Shown piece by piece: positions 23,823 to 33,503 of a stretch of DNA of 64,000 bases. The first letter of the stretch is position 1. Every line of letters starts with the position of its first letter. Location of the stretch: NCBI GenBank assembly GCA_013153275.1, contig JAADER010000033.1, forward strand, positions 1 through 64,000, given 5' to 3'. The notes below the pieces were generated by a model. That model did not search any database. It worked only from the letters and a program-made list of their open reading frames with translations, and was not told where the DNA came from. The translations under genes were made by a program, and so were the position numbers. The stretch comes from Thermoproteota archaeon. GTDB taxonomy: Archaea; Thermoproteota; Thermoprotei; Thermoproteales; Thermocladiaceae.

Positions 23823-25115
23823 TTAAGACAGTATATCCACCTTTGCACCAAGCTTCTTGAGAACATTCCAGTACTCTGGCCATGATTTTCTCACGCACTC
23901 CGCTCCTCTTAGGATGGTTCTCCCCTCTATGGCAAGTCCAAGTATGCTACACATCATAGCTATCCTATGATCATCAGGTAAGTCTATCATAGCTGGAGAA
24001 AGTTTTCGTCTACCCTTCACTTCTATGACTCCTCTCTCCTCATCTATGTTAACACTTACTCCGAAGCTTGTCAACGTTCTAGCGATCTCTCTCAGCCTGT
24101 TACTTTCCTTGTATGCTAGATGTCTAACATTTCTAACTCTAGATACGCCGTCTGCGAATGACATCACGGCGACGATAGGCATGACAAGATCAGGATTATT
24201 CCCGAGATCTAGTTCCGCCGGCTCTACATGCTCTGAAAACGATACATATACTATGTCTCCAAGCTTCCTCACCTTCAGGTTCATCTCCTTGAAATAGTCT
24301 ACAATCTCTGAGTCGACAGTATTTAAAGAGTCGTCGAAGCCTCTTATTATAATCTCATCTCCAGATATGCCTGCAATAGCCATAGGAAAGGCGCTTAAGG
24401 CATAGTCTCCAGGTGTGGTTATGCTGAATCTGTGAAGCTCTGAGGGGAACGAGTATATTGTTATCATATCGTTCTCTTCGATCTCCACATCTGCTCCAAG
24501 CTTCTCAAGTATGCGTAACGTAAGCTCGATATAGGGTCGAGAAACCACTGGAGGTCTCACACGGATCTCTATGCCGTCTCTGCTCCTGACTCCAGCATAT
24601 ATGAGAGAGCTAATGTATTGACTGCTTACGTCTCCTCTAATATCTATCTTACCACCTCTTATTGGTCCTCTGATCCTCAGAGGTGGGTGGCCTTCTCGCT
24701 CAAGATATTCTATATCTGCTCCCAGCCTTCTGAGCGCGTCTACAAGATCTCTCACAGGTCTTCTTCTCATAGATCTTCCACACTCCAGAACTATCTCACT
24801 ATCGAACGTGGAAGCTATGCCCATAGCTATCCTATATGTTGTACCACTATCACCAAGATTGACTATGTGTTCTCTTACTGAGAGCTCTTCAGGCACCACT
24901 ACGATTAGATGATCCTTCTCGCGTTCTACATCTGCTCCTAATGCTCTTATAAATCTTATGCTTGCCTCTACATCATCGCACGATGGTACCCTACTTATGG
25001 TGCTCTTTCCCGGGCTTGTCAAAGCTAGCGCTAGGATAAGTCTCTGGGCAACGCTTTTTGAAGGTGGTGCCTCGATTGCTCCTCTGATCGATGATCTTTC
25101 GAGAGCTACCTCCAT
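23823..25115 (-). CDS. aroA: 3-phosphoshikimate 1-carboxyvinyltransferase (EPSP synthase)
   Basis: AroA transfers the enolpyruvyl group of PEP to shikimate-3-phosphate. The 430-residue length is standard. Motifs: PPSKSVAQRLILALAL at the N-terminus, LGDSGTTYRIAMG (family GNAGTxxR), MRRRPVRDLVDALRRLGA, SSQYISSLIYA, and ESNRLREIA with DDHRIAMM near the C-terminus, where substrate-binding residues lie. It is first in the aroA-aroD unit and divergent from a conserved small gene. Confidence 0.96.
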   Translation of the reverse strand: MEVALERSSIRGAIEAPPSKSVAQRLILALALTSPGKSTISRVPSCDDVEASIRFIRALGADVEREKDHLIVVVPEELSVREHIVNLGDSGTTYRIAMGIASTFDSEIVLECGRSMRRRPVRDLVDALRRLGADIEYLEREGHPPLRIRGPIRGGKIDIRGDVSSQYISSLIYAGVRSRDGIEIRVRPPVVSRPYIELTLRILEKLGADVEIEENDMITIYSFPSELHRFSITTPGDYALSAFPMAIAGISGDEIIIRGFDDSLNTVDSEIVDYFKEMNLKVRKLGDIVYVSFSEHVEPAELDLGNNPDLVMPIVAVMSFADGVSRVRNVRHLAYKESNRLREIARTLTSFGVSVNIDEERGVIEVKGRRKLSPAMIDLPDDHRIAMMCSILGLAIEGRTILRGAECVRKSWPEYWNVLKKLGAKVDILS

Positions 25116-25141
25116 CTATCGTCTTATGCTTCTCTAGGACC

Positions 25142-25186
25142 CTTATATGTGCTATGTATCTACAGACACATAAGACAATACTTATA
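25142..25186. promoter_or_regulatory. divergent TATA boxes for aroA (minus) and the 148-residue gene (plus)
   Basis: CTTATATG at 25142-25149 read on the minus strand gives a TATA box about 30 bases before the aroA ATG. ACTTATAG at 25179-25186 is a TATA box on the plus strand about 26 bases before the ATG at 25212. Both mRNAs would have little or no leader. Confidence 0.45.
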
Positions 25187-25211
25187 GATTAGATATTCAA
25201 GTAATACCTGT

Positions 25212-25658
25212 ATGACAGCAGAGGAACGTAGGATAATAACAATAAGAGGAATAAGCATGCCAGTATACGAGAGAGCACTACGTCTTGCAAGAGAGCTAGG
25301 AATAACCATCGGAGAACTAGTAAACGAAGCTTTAAAAAGATACATCACGACACTAGAAGCAATACACAGAGCAATAGAGTCACACCTAGAGAACCTAGCT
25401 AGAGCCGGAGACGTCGTCATAGTAAGCAACATAGACTACCTCAAAGTTAAGAGAAAGGACCTCGAGGCAGTACCGAGAAAGATAGTGTTTAAAGATATAA
25501 GAGAGCTCGAGTTCGATGAAGATGTAACGGAGGATCTCTTCAACGAGAAGGTATACGAGATCGTTAGAGTAGACAAGGTAGTAGTACCGAAGACTCTTTC
25601 AACCCTCTTAGTAGCCTCCAAGTGCAAGCTAGTACACAAGATAACTCATAAAGAGTGA
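25212..25658 (+). CDS. conserved-looking small protein with ribbon-helix-helix-like N-terminus
   Basis: The 148-residue protein begins with a segment (residues 5-50: IITIRGISMPVYERALRLARELGITIGELVNEALKRY, shown only in part) that resembles a ribbon-helix-helix DNA-binding fold, then a helical linker and a C-terminal half with IVFKDIRELEFDEDVTEDL. DNA binding is inferred from the N-terminal pattern only. It precedes the nucleoside phosphorylase by 21 bp and is likely cotranscribed. Confidence 0.65.
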   Translation: MTAEERRIITIRGISMPVYERALRLARELGITIGELVNEALKRYITTLEAIHRAIESHLENLARAGDVVIVSNIDYLKVKRKDLEAVPRKIVFKDIRELEFDEDVTEDLFNEKVYEIVRVDKVVVPKTLSTLLVASKCKLVHKITHKE

Positions 25659-25679
25659 TAAACAGATAAGATAGGGTAC

Positions 25680-26405
25680 ATGTATAGGAGACCAATCCAT
25701 ATAAAAGCAGAGCCCGGCAAGGTCGCTGAAAAAGTGATAGTTGTAGGAGACCCCGACAGAACAACATTCATAGCATCCTTCCTGAAAAATGCGGAGAAGG
25801 TTAACACACACAGAGGATTCCTAGTATATACTGGAGAACATGAAGGAACAAAAATATCAGTAGCATGCCACGGAGTTGGAGCTCCCTCAGCAGCAATAGT
25901 TTTCGAAGAGCTCGTAATGCTTGGTGCAAGAACCATGATAAGACTTGGAACAACAGGAGCACTCATACCGGACCTGCACAGAGGAGACATAGTAATACCA
26001 AGCGGAGCCGCATACTTTCAGACCAGTCCCATACTGCAGCTAACAGAGAACGTTATAGTACCAGCAGTACCTGACATAGAGCTCACATACGACCTATATA
26101 GATATGTGAGAGAACGTTCAAAAAGAAACGTAGTACTAGGAAACGTGATAAGTAATGACATGTTCTATATGGAAAGTCCAGACCTAGCTAAAAAACTTTC
26201 AAGATTAGGAATCATAAGCATAGAGATGGAATGCGCAACGCTGTTCACCATATCGAGACTCAGAAATATAAGATCATGTGCACTTCTCCTAGTCTCTAAC
26301 AGTCTAGTAAACCCAGAGGAGTCGGAAATACCTCATTCAGGGGTCATAAATGAGTACTATTCGGAAATTATACCAGTAGTATTAGACTTTCTAGCTAAGA
26401 CTTAG
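25680..26405 (+). CDS. NP-I family nucleoside phosphorylase (purine nucleoside / methylthioadenosine / uridine phosphorylase)
   Basis: The enzyme splits nucleosides with phosphate. The 241-residue protein has the phosphate-binding VVGDPDRTTFIASFL, HGVGAPSAAIVFEELVMLGARTMIRLGTTGAL, and the ribose/base segment SIEMECATLFTISRL with the Met-Glu pair. It closely follows the pattern of crenarchaeal hexameric purine nucleoside/5'-methylthioadenosine phosphorylase, which I favour over uridine phosphorylase, though substrate choice needs assay. Confidence 0.88.
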   Translation: MYRRPIHIKAEPGKVAEKVIVVGDPDRTTFIASFLKNAEKVNTHRGFLVYTGEHEGTKISVACHGVGAPSAAIVFEELVMLGARTMIRLGTTGALIPDLHRGDIVIPSGAAYFQTSPILQLTENVIVPAVPDIELTYDLYRYVRERSKRNVVLGNVISNDMFYMESPDLAKKLSRLGIISIEMECATLFTISRLRNIRSCALLLVSNSLVNPEESEIPHSGVINEYYSEIIPVVLDFLAKT

Positions 26406-26406
26406 A

Positions 26407-27792
26407 TTATCTCTCCTCCTTTCTTCTAAGATATTCTATACCTATCCTCACGACCTTATATACAACATCTATAGGATCTTTACCGAACACTCTTATCTGA
26501 GGCTCCTTTCCCCATGCTCCCTTGTCATATATTATGTCAGGAGGCTCCTTAACGTTCCTTAACGCACGCTCTATACCCCAAGGTATTGATAGGCCCTCTC
26601 TCTTCTGAACGTCCTCAGGTTCCTCTGTTCTATCGAATGAGGTTATCCTGAATCCCAGGTCCTTAGCAACCTCAAGTATATCTTCGCTATATTTAATATT
26701 CATACATGCTCTATATGCGGGAAAATACTTCATATACGTGAGAACCGCTCTACCTACATGCCATGATGCTCCAAATTTAGGTTCTGCGAAGCATGTTATC
26801 TTACCATCTACTACAGTTATCCTCCCAGGTATCCCAGCAACGTCCTGTATACCTCTCACGTATTCTGGAGGAAGAGCATACGCTATGTTTGACCTCACCT
26901 CTGGTATCAGGTCTGCCACATATTCACTACTCTGTCTCAGTAGGTCAACTGCTTGTTTCAACTTTTCTATCACCCTGTACTTCTCTAACTGAAGCTCGAC
27001 TACTGCATATACGTTTGCTAGATTTCTCCTATAATCAAGATCTATGCTGAACTCTATCGCTACCTCGATTATCTTCTTAGCCTCTTTAACTGCTGATGGC
27101 ACATCAAGGCCTTGTGCAAGATATGCTGCTATCGCTGAAGATAATATACATCCTGTTCCATGAACATCCTTAACCTTCAATCTTTTCACGGTTATCGTCA
27201 TAAACGATCCCTTATCATATAGCACATCAGTCACGTTCTCAGCCTCCCTCATAAGATGACCACCCTTAACCAGCACATGCTCTATCCCATACTTCTTCGC
27301 TATTATCTCGGCAGCCGTCTTCATATCATCAACACTTCTTATCTCCATACCGGCCAAGATCTCAGCCTCATGTACGTTTGGTGTGACTATGGTGGCTCTC
27401 GGTATTATTCTATCCTCTATTACTCTAAGTGTGTCAGGATCCGTGAGCAAGGTCCCATCTCCAGCCCTTATCACAGGATCAACAACTATAGGACAGTCGA
27501 GAACTGAGATCCTATCAGCAATAATGTTAGCTATCTCGGAATCTCCTAGAACGCCTATCTTAACAACGTCGATGTTAAAACATGATAAGAGACGATCAAT
27601 AAGCTCCTTTACATATCTGCTATCTATCTTCTCAACAGTAACCACCTTGTCTGGAGTCTGCACTGTGAGCACAGTAACAACCGTGAGAGGGTACACTTCC
27701 AGGATCCTGAATGTAAAGGAGTCTAAGATTATGCCTGCACTTCCTGTAGGGTCAAACCCAGCTACTATTAGACCGAACTTCATGATAAACAC
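26407..27792 (-). CDS. thiDN: bifunctional hydroxymethylpyrimidine (phosphate) kinase / thiamine-phosphate synthase (ThiDN)
   Basis: The 461-residue fusion has ThiD at residues 1-260 (AGFDPTGSAGIILD, DPVIRAGDGTLL, VKGGH, and VHGTGCILSSAIAAYLA) and ThiN at about 275-461 (IPYALPPE-like NIAYALPPEYV, CAEPKFGASWHVGRAVL). ThiD phosphorylates HMP twice; ThiN joins HMP-PP to thiazole phosphate in archaea. It comes 21 bp after rad50 as the last gene of the repair operon. The start may also be Met5. Confidence 0.93.
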   Translation of the reverse strand: MFIMKFGLIVAGFDPTGSAGIILDSFTFRILEVYPLTVVTVLTVQTPDKVVTVEKIDSRYVKELIDRLLSCFNIDVVKIGVLGDSEIANIIADRISVLDCPIVVDPVIRAGDGTLLTDPDTLRVIEDRIIPRATIVTPNVHEAEILAGMEIRSVDDMKTAAEIIAKKYGIEHVLVKGGHLMREAENVTDVLYDKGSFMTITVKRLKVKDVHGTGCILSSAIAAYLAQGLDVPSAVKEAKKIIEVAIEFSIDLDYRRNLANVYAVVELQLEKYRVIEKLKQAVDLLRQSSEYVADLIPEVRSNIAYALPPEYVRGIQDVAGIPGRITVVDGKITCFAEPKFGASWHVGRAVLTYMKYFPAYRACMNIKYSEDILEVAKDLGFRITSFDRTEEPEDVQKREGLSIPWGIERALRNVKEPPDIIYDKGAWGKEPQIRVFGKDPIDVVYKVVRIGIEYLRRKEER

Positions 27793-27813
27793 TATATATC
27801 TTCAAAAGACATG

Positions 27814-30234
27814 TTAAGTATTTCTGAACGTAGACTCGCCCTCCTCATTAATAAACTCAACACGTATTATGTTATCAGCCACAGTCTCAAACGCATCAAC
27901 ATGACTAGTAATTATTATCATACCTACCTCACTACTCACATTCTTTAACCACTGCGCAATTCTTCTTCTATGCTCATCATCTAGATGTTCTGTGGGCTCA
28001 TCAAGAATTAGGAGAGGAACATTACCAAGAACAACTTTTGCAAGAGCATACCTGAACAATAGAGCAACTAGGTTACGTTCACCAACTGAGAGAGCGTCAA
28101 CGCTTAGCTCTACTCCATCTCTCCTCTTAACATATATCTCATAGTCCTCGGTAACTCTTATGCTAACGAATGCTGTCTTATGACAAACTTCTATAAACAT
28201 TGAGTTCAGTTCATTATTTAGAAGTTCTAGAAATATCTTACGAATAACCGGTTTTATCTTATCTACAACATCAATAACCTTGCTTATAAATTTATGAGCC
28301 TCATGATATTTAGAGTACTCTTCTCTCAGTTTATCTCTGAGAGCCTTCTTTTCTCGTATCTCTTTCTCAAATCTATCGATCTGTTCCTCTAACGTGACCA
28401 GTTTCCCCCTAATCTCACCTATCTTATCCATAATACTTCTCAGTTCTTCCATTATGGACTCATGCTCCATTCTAAGATTATCAAACCTCTCCTTTAGGGA
28501 GGACAGTGACTGAAGCTCTCTCCTGATCTCCTCTATCTCTTCACGTATCTCCTCTACATGTTTCTCGACCTGTTCGATCTCCTTTAGGGACTCCTCGCAG
28601 CTTGCAATCTTTCTCACTAGGTGATCTCTCTCCTCTAATCTCTCATTTATCTGAGATAGCTTCTTCTCAATATCTTTAATCTCTTTATCTATCTTATCAA
28701 GTCTTTTTTCCAGTGTTTTACTATTTTTGAGTAGGTTCTCTAATCTCGATATTTCTTCCTCAAGATTTGCTATGTCTTTCCTGATATCCTCCATTCTACT
28801 GACTATATCTTCCTTTCTTGATATTGTCTCGCGGATACGGTAGAACCTCTCTTTCAATTCTTCTTCTCTATTAACGAGCCTCTCATACTTATCTATCTTC
28901 TGCTTGAGAGCCTCTATCTTCTCAGTAATATTTCGTAACTCCTCTCTCTTTCTTTCCAAAATCTCTCTCCTATGGTCATCTGTAAGCTCTCTACCACATA
29001 GAGGACATATACCATGACTATCCTCTAGAAGTTTTATCTCTTCCTCAATCTTGACCCTTAAAGCTTCAAGACTTGCTAGCTCCTCTCTGAACTTCTCTAA
29101 GAGTCTCTTAGCCTTCTCAATCTTTCGAAGCTTCGTCTCGATATTAGAGATAGTACCCTCTAACTCCTCAATATTTTTCAATTCCTTCTCTAGCTCTGTA
29201 AGCTCACGTCTACGTCTATCCAGGAGAGATGAGAGCCTAGTATATGTCTTCTCATAGTTTTCGATACCTTTCAACTCTGATTCAAGTCTCGCCCTACATT
29301 CTCTCAAGCTCTCTAACCTATCTCTAAGTCTCTCAGCTTCCTCGACAAGACTATCAAGCTCTCTTAACCTCTCCCTAAGCCCCTCAAGCTCTCTTACGGC
29401 CTCCTCAAGCTCCCTTCTTCGGTCTTGAAGTCTCTCAAGCTCCTTCTCTTTCTCCTTTAACAGTACCTCGAGCTGAGAGATCTTATTCATATAATTTTCA
29501 TAGTTTTTGAGATCCTGCTCCAGTTCCTGTCTACGGCTCTCTAAGAGGCTCTTCTTTCTCTCAAGCTCAACTAGTAAAGCATTAAGTTTAGATAGCTCTT
29601 CACGATACTGCTTTACTGTTCTCTCCATTTTAGAGATCTCCTCCTCAAGAATTGAAAGCTTCCCCTCAATACGCCTAAGATGCATCTCCGCAAGCTTCCT
29701 TATCTCTCTCAGATAATCACTCCTCAACTTTTCTAGAGACTCTATACGGAGAACCTTGTCAAGCTTAGTCTCGGTTCTTCTACCACTTTCTAAAATTGAC
29801 CTAAGCTCTCCCTGTCTGACATATAGTAGCTCCGAAAAAACGTTAACAGACACATTTAAGACCCTCTCAACAAAACTCGTAACCTCTCTATCTCTAGAAG
29901 CGAGTCTTTTTCCAGACTCGTCGAGCACGTACGTGTTTGCTTCAACAGTCTTATCGGGAGTAAAGACCCTCTGAACAGTATACACCCTTCCATCTACTCC
30001 TCTAATCTTCACACGTATAATAGACGTTCTTGCCCTAACCCTAACAAGATCGGCGAGTCTCAGACGAGCCTTTCTGAGCCACTCTGAGCCGTATAATGCG
30101 TATGCTAACGCGTCCAGTATTGAGGACTTTCCTGCACCATTAGGACCATGTATGAAGTTTATGCCTTCAGTAAACTTAGCTCTACCATTCACGATGGACT
30201 TAAAGTTCTCTATGCTGAGCTCAGTTATCGACAT
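27814..30234 (-). CDS. rad50: DNA double-strand break repair ATPase Rad50
   Basis: Rad50 works with Mre11, HerA and NurA in DNA-end resection. The 806-residue protein has Walker A GPNGAGKSS near residue 32, two long coiled coils, the zinc hook CPLCG at about residues 408-412, the ABC signature LSVGERNLVALLFRYAL and Walker B LLILDEPTEHLDD near the C-terminus. It is four bases after mre11. The coiled coils are on the short side, as in other archaea. Confidence 0.97.
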   Translation of the reverse strand: MSITELSIENFKSIVNGRAKFTEGINFIHGPNGAGKSSILDALAYALYGSEWLRKARLRLADLVRVRARTSIIRVKIRGVDGRVYTVQRVFTPDKTVEANTYVLDESGKRLASRDREVTSFVERVLNVSVNVFSELLYVRQGELRSILESGRRTETKLDKVLRIESLEKLRSDYLREIRKLAEMHLRRIEGKLSILEEEISKMERTVKQYREELSKLNALLVELERKKSLLESRRQELEQDLKNYENYMNKISQLEVLLKEKEKELERLQDRRRELEEAVRELEGLRERLRELDSLVEEAERLRDRLESLRECRARLESELKGIENYEKTYTRLSSLLDRRRRELTELEKELKNIEELEGTISNIETKLRKIEKAKRLLEKFREELASLEALRVKIEEEIKLLEDSHGICPLCGRELTDDHRREILERKREELRNITEKIEALKQKIDKYERLVNREEELKERFYRIRETISRKEDIVSRMEDIRKDIANLEEEISRLENLLKNSKTLEKRLDKIDKEIKDIEKKLSQINERLEERDHLVRKIASCEESLKEIEQVEKHVEEIREEIEEIRRELQSLSSLKERFDNLRMEHESIMEELRSIMDKIGEIRGKLVTLEEQIDRFEKEIREKKALRDKLREEYSKYHEAHKFISKVIDVVDKIKPVIRKIFLELLNNELNSMFIEVCHKTAFVSIRVTEDYEIYVKRRDGVELSVDALSVGERNLVALLFRYALAKVVLGNVPLLILDEPTEHLDDEHRRRIAQWLKNVSSEVGMIIITSHVDAFETVADNIIRVEFINEEGESTFRNT

Positions 30235-30238
30235 AATA

Positions 30239-31531
30239 TCAGAAGAGTAGTGACCTTATGTCACTATCCTGTCTTAATTGAAGCCCCAGAATCTTCTCAA
30301 ATAATCTTACAACATTAGCCTTCTCTCCCCTCTCTACCAGGTCTATGAGCTCTAGCAGCATGTTCTCTATCTTACCCACATCAGGATCATTCTTCAGAAC
30401 CTCTCTGACAGCTCTCTTAATTATGATATCGATTCCATAGTACTCTCCGGAGACTCCTCTCGACGGTACTCTCGGAATCTGACCTGATGGACGTTCGATC
30501 TCGATCCTGAAATCGACTCTAAGAACGTTTCTAAACATTCTACGATACTGAGAACACTGGAGATCTCGCACAGAGTATCCCCTAGCAATTCTACCTTTAA
30601 TCTCCAGTTGTAGATAAGCTTCAGGAATATCAAACTTCTCTATTATATACACTATATCTCTACGAAGACGTGATGGATCGATTTCGTCATACTTCAGTAC
30701 TACCTTTACCATTCTTCGTGAAGGCTCTACAGTAACAGGCTCCACTCTGAACTTACCACTAGACTCGGACACATCAAAGAGTAGAAAGCCCTTTCTTGAC
30801 ATGTCTCTAATCTTGGTGAGCTTACCATTCTCTAGAACATAAGTCTCGAACTCGCGAGAATCCCATATCTCAAGACTACCAGGATAGTATACAGGAAACT
30901 TAGGATGCCTAAGATTAAAATCATGAATGTGACCACACAGAAAGAGCACATCTCTGCCATCCATAGCAGACTCAACGATCTTCGAACTTATAGCATAATA
31001 ATCTATGTTAGGCATTGGGTAAAGATATGGAGTACCCTCGACATACTGATGCAGAAGTACTATATTAGGAGCATTCTCAACAAGAGAGTTAAGGATATAG
31101 GCATATAACTTGTTCTGATGCTCAGTATATATGCAGCCGTAACATACGAAATTGAGGTCCCCAATCTTACATACGCCTCGCTCTACATATCTTACAAGTC
31201 CCATAGATGATAACACAGTCAACGGATTCTCGCTAGGGTTTATGACCGAGGCCTCATGGTTACCTCTTATTACTAGGATCTGAAGACCAGCCTCTCTAAG
31301 CTTTCTTAGACAGTCAATAGCGTTAATATATGCCATAGGGCCAGGTTTCGCGCTATCAAAAAGATCGCCACATATTACTACAAGATCTATATCCTTCTCC
31401 TCCTTCAGCCTTAGAATCAGCTCTACCGCCCTGTTAAACGCTCTGGCATAATCTTCGGCACGTTTATCGAGTCCGTACTGACGATGGCCTATATGGACAT
31501 CTGCTAAATGAGCTATCAGCATTGCCCTCAC
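30239..31531 (-). CDS. mre11: DNA double-strand break repair nuclease Mre11
   Basis: This Mn-dependent 3'-5' exonuclease/endonuclease has 430 residues. Phosphoesterase motifs are HLADVHIGH, ICGDLFD, RGNHE and LCGHIHD, in order. The C-terminal part is a capping and Rad50-binding region. Its ATG overlaps the herA stop (ATGA), and rad50 follows at four bases. Confidence 0.97.
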   Translation of the reverse strand: MRAMLIAHLADVHIGHRQYGLDKRAEDYARAFNRAVELILRLKEEKDIDLVVICGDLFDSAKPGPMAYINAIDCLRKLREAGLQILVIRGNHEASVINPSENPLTVLSSMGLVRYVERGVCKIGDLNFVCYGCIYTEHQNKLYAYILNSLVENAPNIVLLHQYVEGTPYLYPMPNIDYYAISSKIVESAMDGRDVLFLCGHIHDFNLRHPKFPVYYPGSLEIWDSREFETYVLENGKLTKIRDMSRKGFLLFDVSESSGKFRVEPVTVEPSRRMVKVVLKYDEIDPSRLRRDIVYIIEKFDIPEAYLQLEIKGRIARGYSVRDLQCSQYRRMFRNVLRVDFRIEIERPSGQIPRVPSRGVSGEYYGIDIIIKRAVREVLKNDPDVGKIENMLLELIDLVERGEKANVVRLFEKILGLQLRQDSDIRSLLF

Positions 31532-33501
31532 CTTACAGTATCCTCACCAGGTCTTAAATTACCGTCTAGAAAGGCTCTTGCAAGTAGCTGCATAACGTGG
31601 CTACATGGTGTAAGCATGACACCATTACACTTGGTGCATGACCATGTTCTGTCACCGAGCCTCACCTCAACATATGCGCCTTTGACAAATCCCGAGAGAA
31701 CACCGTCCTCCATTGAGTACTTGTCAACCATACAGGCAGAAACCAGAGCTCTCTCAGCCTCAGCTTTAGGCACCTCAACATCGAACAATGATGACACTAT
31801 TCTACGAAACTCTTCCAGCTTATTGTCACTTGCAGAATATGATTTGCTCCACTCAGCCACAATATCGATGTCGGCGCCTCCATAGTCAAGCACACGATCA
31901 CGTAATCTTATTATGACAGGCATAGGCACGACAGGTCCTGTCACTATTGCCTCTCCGACATTGAGCTGCGGTATCAGTCTCGAGATCTCTGAATCAACAA
32001 CCTCGCTTGCCTGAACCACAGCATCAATATCTCGAGGATTAACGAGCCTGAGAATTATCTGACTATTACACTGGCTTAAAACGTCTGGATCTATTCTGGA
32101 AGGCCTCTGCGTAATTATGACTAGATATACTCCAAACTTTCTACCCTCACATGCTATCTTGGATAGCGTCTCTATACTCCACTTCCTCTCCTTACTACGT
32201 GGAGGTGCGAACTTGTGAGCCTCCTCGACTACCACAACAACAGGATAGGGATATTTTGGACCCCTAAGACCTCTCACATGCCTTATCCTTGCTGCAAGTA
32301 TGCGAGATAGGATATGATGAACCACATGATCCTGAACTTCGTCGCTAACGCCCGCCAGGTTCAGTATCGTTATATGTCTAGGCTTTAATAGCCTGTTCAG
32401 CGGTGTAGAGAAGTAGGTGTATACTCTAAGCCTCTCTAACTTTCTCAATCTTATTATTACAGAGGCAGCAACCGCTCTATTTCTCTTATCTTCTGCGAAC
32501 TCTCTAAGCTCGTTTATGAGCGACTCTATCTTTCTACGTATCTTTATATCAATGCTATTAAGTACCGATTGATCGAATCTTGGTCTTAGTATAGTTGATA
32601 GCGAGCCTATGGATTTTATCTTACCGGCAGCGACAGCACGTAGAATCCTCCTAATGTTTCTCAACGTGCAGAACCTCTTATCACCTGTAGCCTCTCTTAT
32701 AAGCTTGAGTAGACTATGTGCAAGAACTAGGACGTGCCTCATCTTTGCAGCATTTGGAGGTATTCTCATAAGAGATGCGAGGGTATCAGAGTCTATGGCA
32801 GCAACATTTATCCTATACTTTTTCTCTCCTGGCTGATATTTCGCTATCTTGAACACAGTTACAGACCCTCTATATTCGGGTCCTAACCTCTCTACTGTTC
32901 TCCTTATCGGGACGTACTCTCCGTGAGGATCTATAACCACTATTGTGGCTCCCTTTTTCAGAAGCTCCTCTATTAGCAGAACGCTGGTCCAAGTTTTTCC
33001 GCTACCTGTCGCAGCGATAATTGCGAGATGTCTACGTAGGCCATTAACATCAATGAAGGCAGGTATAGACGGTCTAGTCACCAGATAGCCTATGTGAAGA
33101 CCTCTTCTTTCAGGAACCTCAATAAGCTTTCTCACATCCTCGTCATCAGCTAAGTATACTGGGCTACCTACAGGAGGTACCGAACGAGGCTTAAGTATGA
33201 CATCTCCTTTCCTGAATCCGAGAGTTATGACCTTACCTGACAATACCTCTATCAGGCTCTCATGAGGTGTTGATTCTATGATATCAGCTATGTAGGACTC
33301 TGGGGTGAGCCTATAGGGTTCTCTCCTGATATCAAGTATCTGACCTATAACCTTGACATTCATTAGTTTTCCGTCTACCTTATCTACTACCTCATAGTAC
33401 ACGTAATCGTATCTTGACACATTTATCCTCTTTAGTGCTACTGAGAGAACTCCGGCTCCTTCTGCTGCTACTACATAACCTACTGGTTCTCTGATACCCA
33501 T
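31528..33501 (-). CDS. herA: bipolar DNA helicase HerA with C-terminal zinc-finger-like extension
   Basis: HerA is the hexameric motor of the HerA-NurA resection complex. Walker A is ATGSGKTWTS near residue 166 and Walker B is VVVVEEAHKFAP; the N-terminal barrel (HAS) and the motif IITQRPSRIDPDVLSQCNSQIILRL are typical, the latter shown in part of its length. Most HerA proteins are near 500 residues; this one has 657. The extra tail (from about 535) ends with CTKCNGVMLTPCSHV (C622, C625, C633, H635), which looks like a SWIM or related zinc finger and may add DNA or protein binding. Confidence 0.93.
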   Translation of the reverse strand: MGIREPVGYVVAAEGAGVLSVALKRINVSRYDYVYYEVVDKVDGKLMNVKVIGQILDIRREPYRLTPESYIADIIESTPHESLIEVLSGKVITLGFRKGDVILKPRSVPPVGSPVYLADDEDVRKLIEVPERRGLHIGYLVTRPSIPAFIDVNGLRRHLAIIAATGSGKTWTSVLLIEELLKKGATIVVIDPHGEYVPIRRTVERLGPEYRGSVTVFKIAKYQPGEKKYRINVAAIDSDTLASLMRIPPNAAKMRHVLVLAHSLLKLIREATGDKRFCTLRNIRRILRAVAAGKIKSIGSLSTILRPRFDQSVLNSIDIKIRRKIESLINELREFAEDKRNRAVAASVIIRLRKLERLRVYTYFSTPLNRLLKPRHITILNLAGVSDEVQDHVVHHILSRILAARIRHVRGLRGPKYPYPVVVVVEEAHKFAPPRSKERKWSIETLSKIACEGRKFGVYLVIITQRPSRIDPDVLSQCNSQIILRLVNPRDIDAVVQASEVVDSEISRLIPQLNVGEAIVTGPVVPMPVIIRLRDRVLDYGGADIDIVAEWSKSYSASDNKLEEFRRIVSSLFDVEVPKAEAERALVSACMVDKYSMEDGVLSGFVKGAYVEVRLGDRTWSCTKCNGVMLTPCSHVMQLLARAFLDGNLRPGEDTVR

Positions 33502-33503
33502 AG

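Noticed and set aside
25121-25176. 8-bp inverted repeat GTCTTATG / CATAAGAC flanking the aroA promoter region
   Set aside because: Arms are 40 bases apart and short; a match of this length in a 95-bp AT-rich gap is likely by chance.
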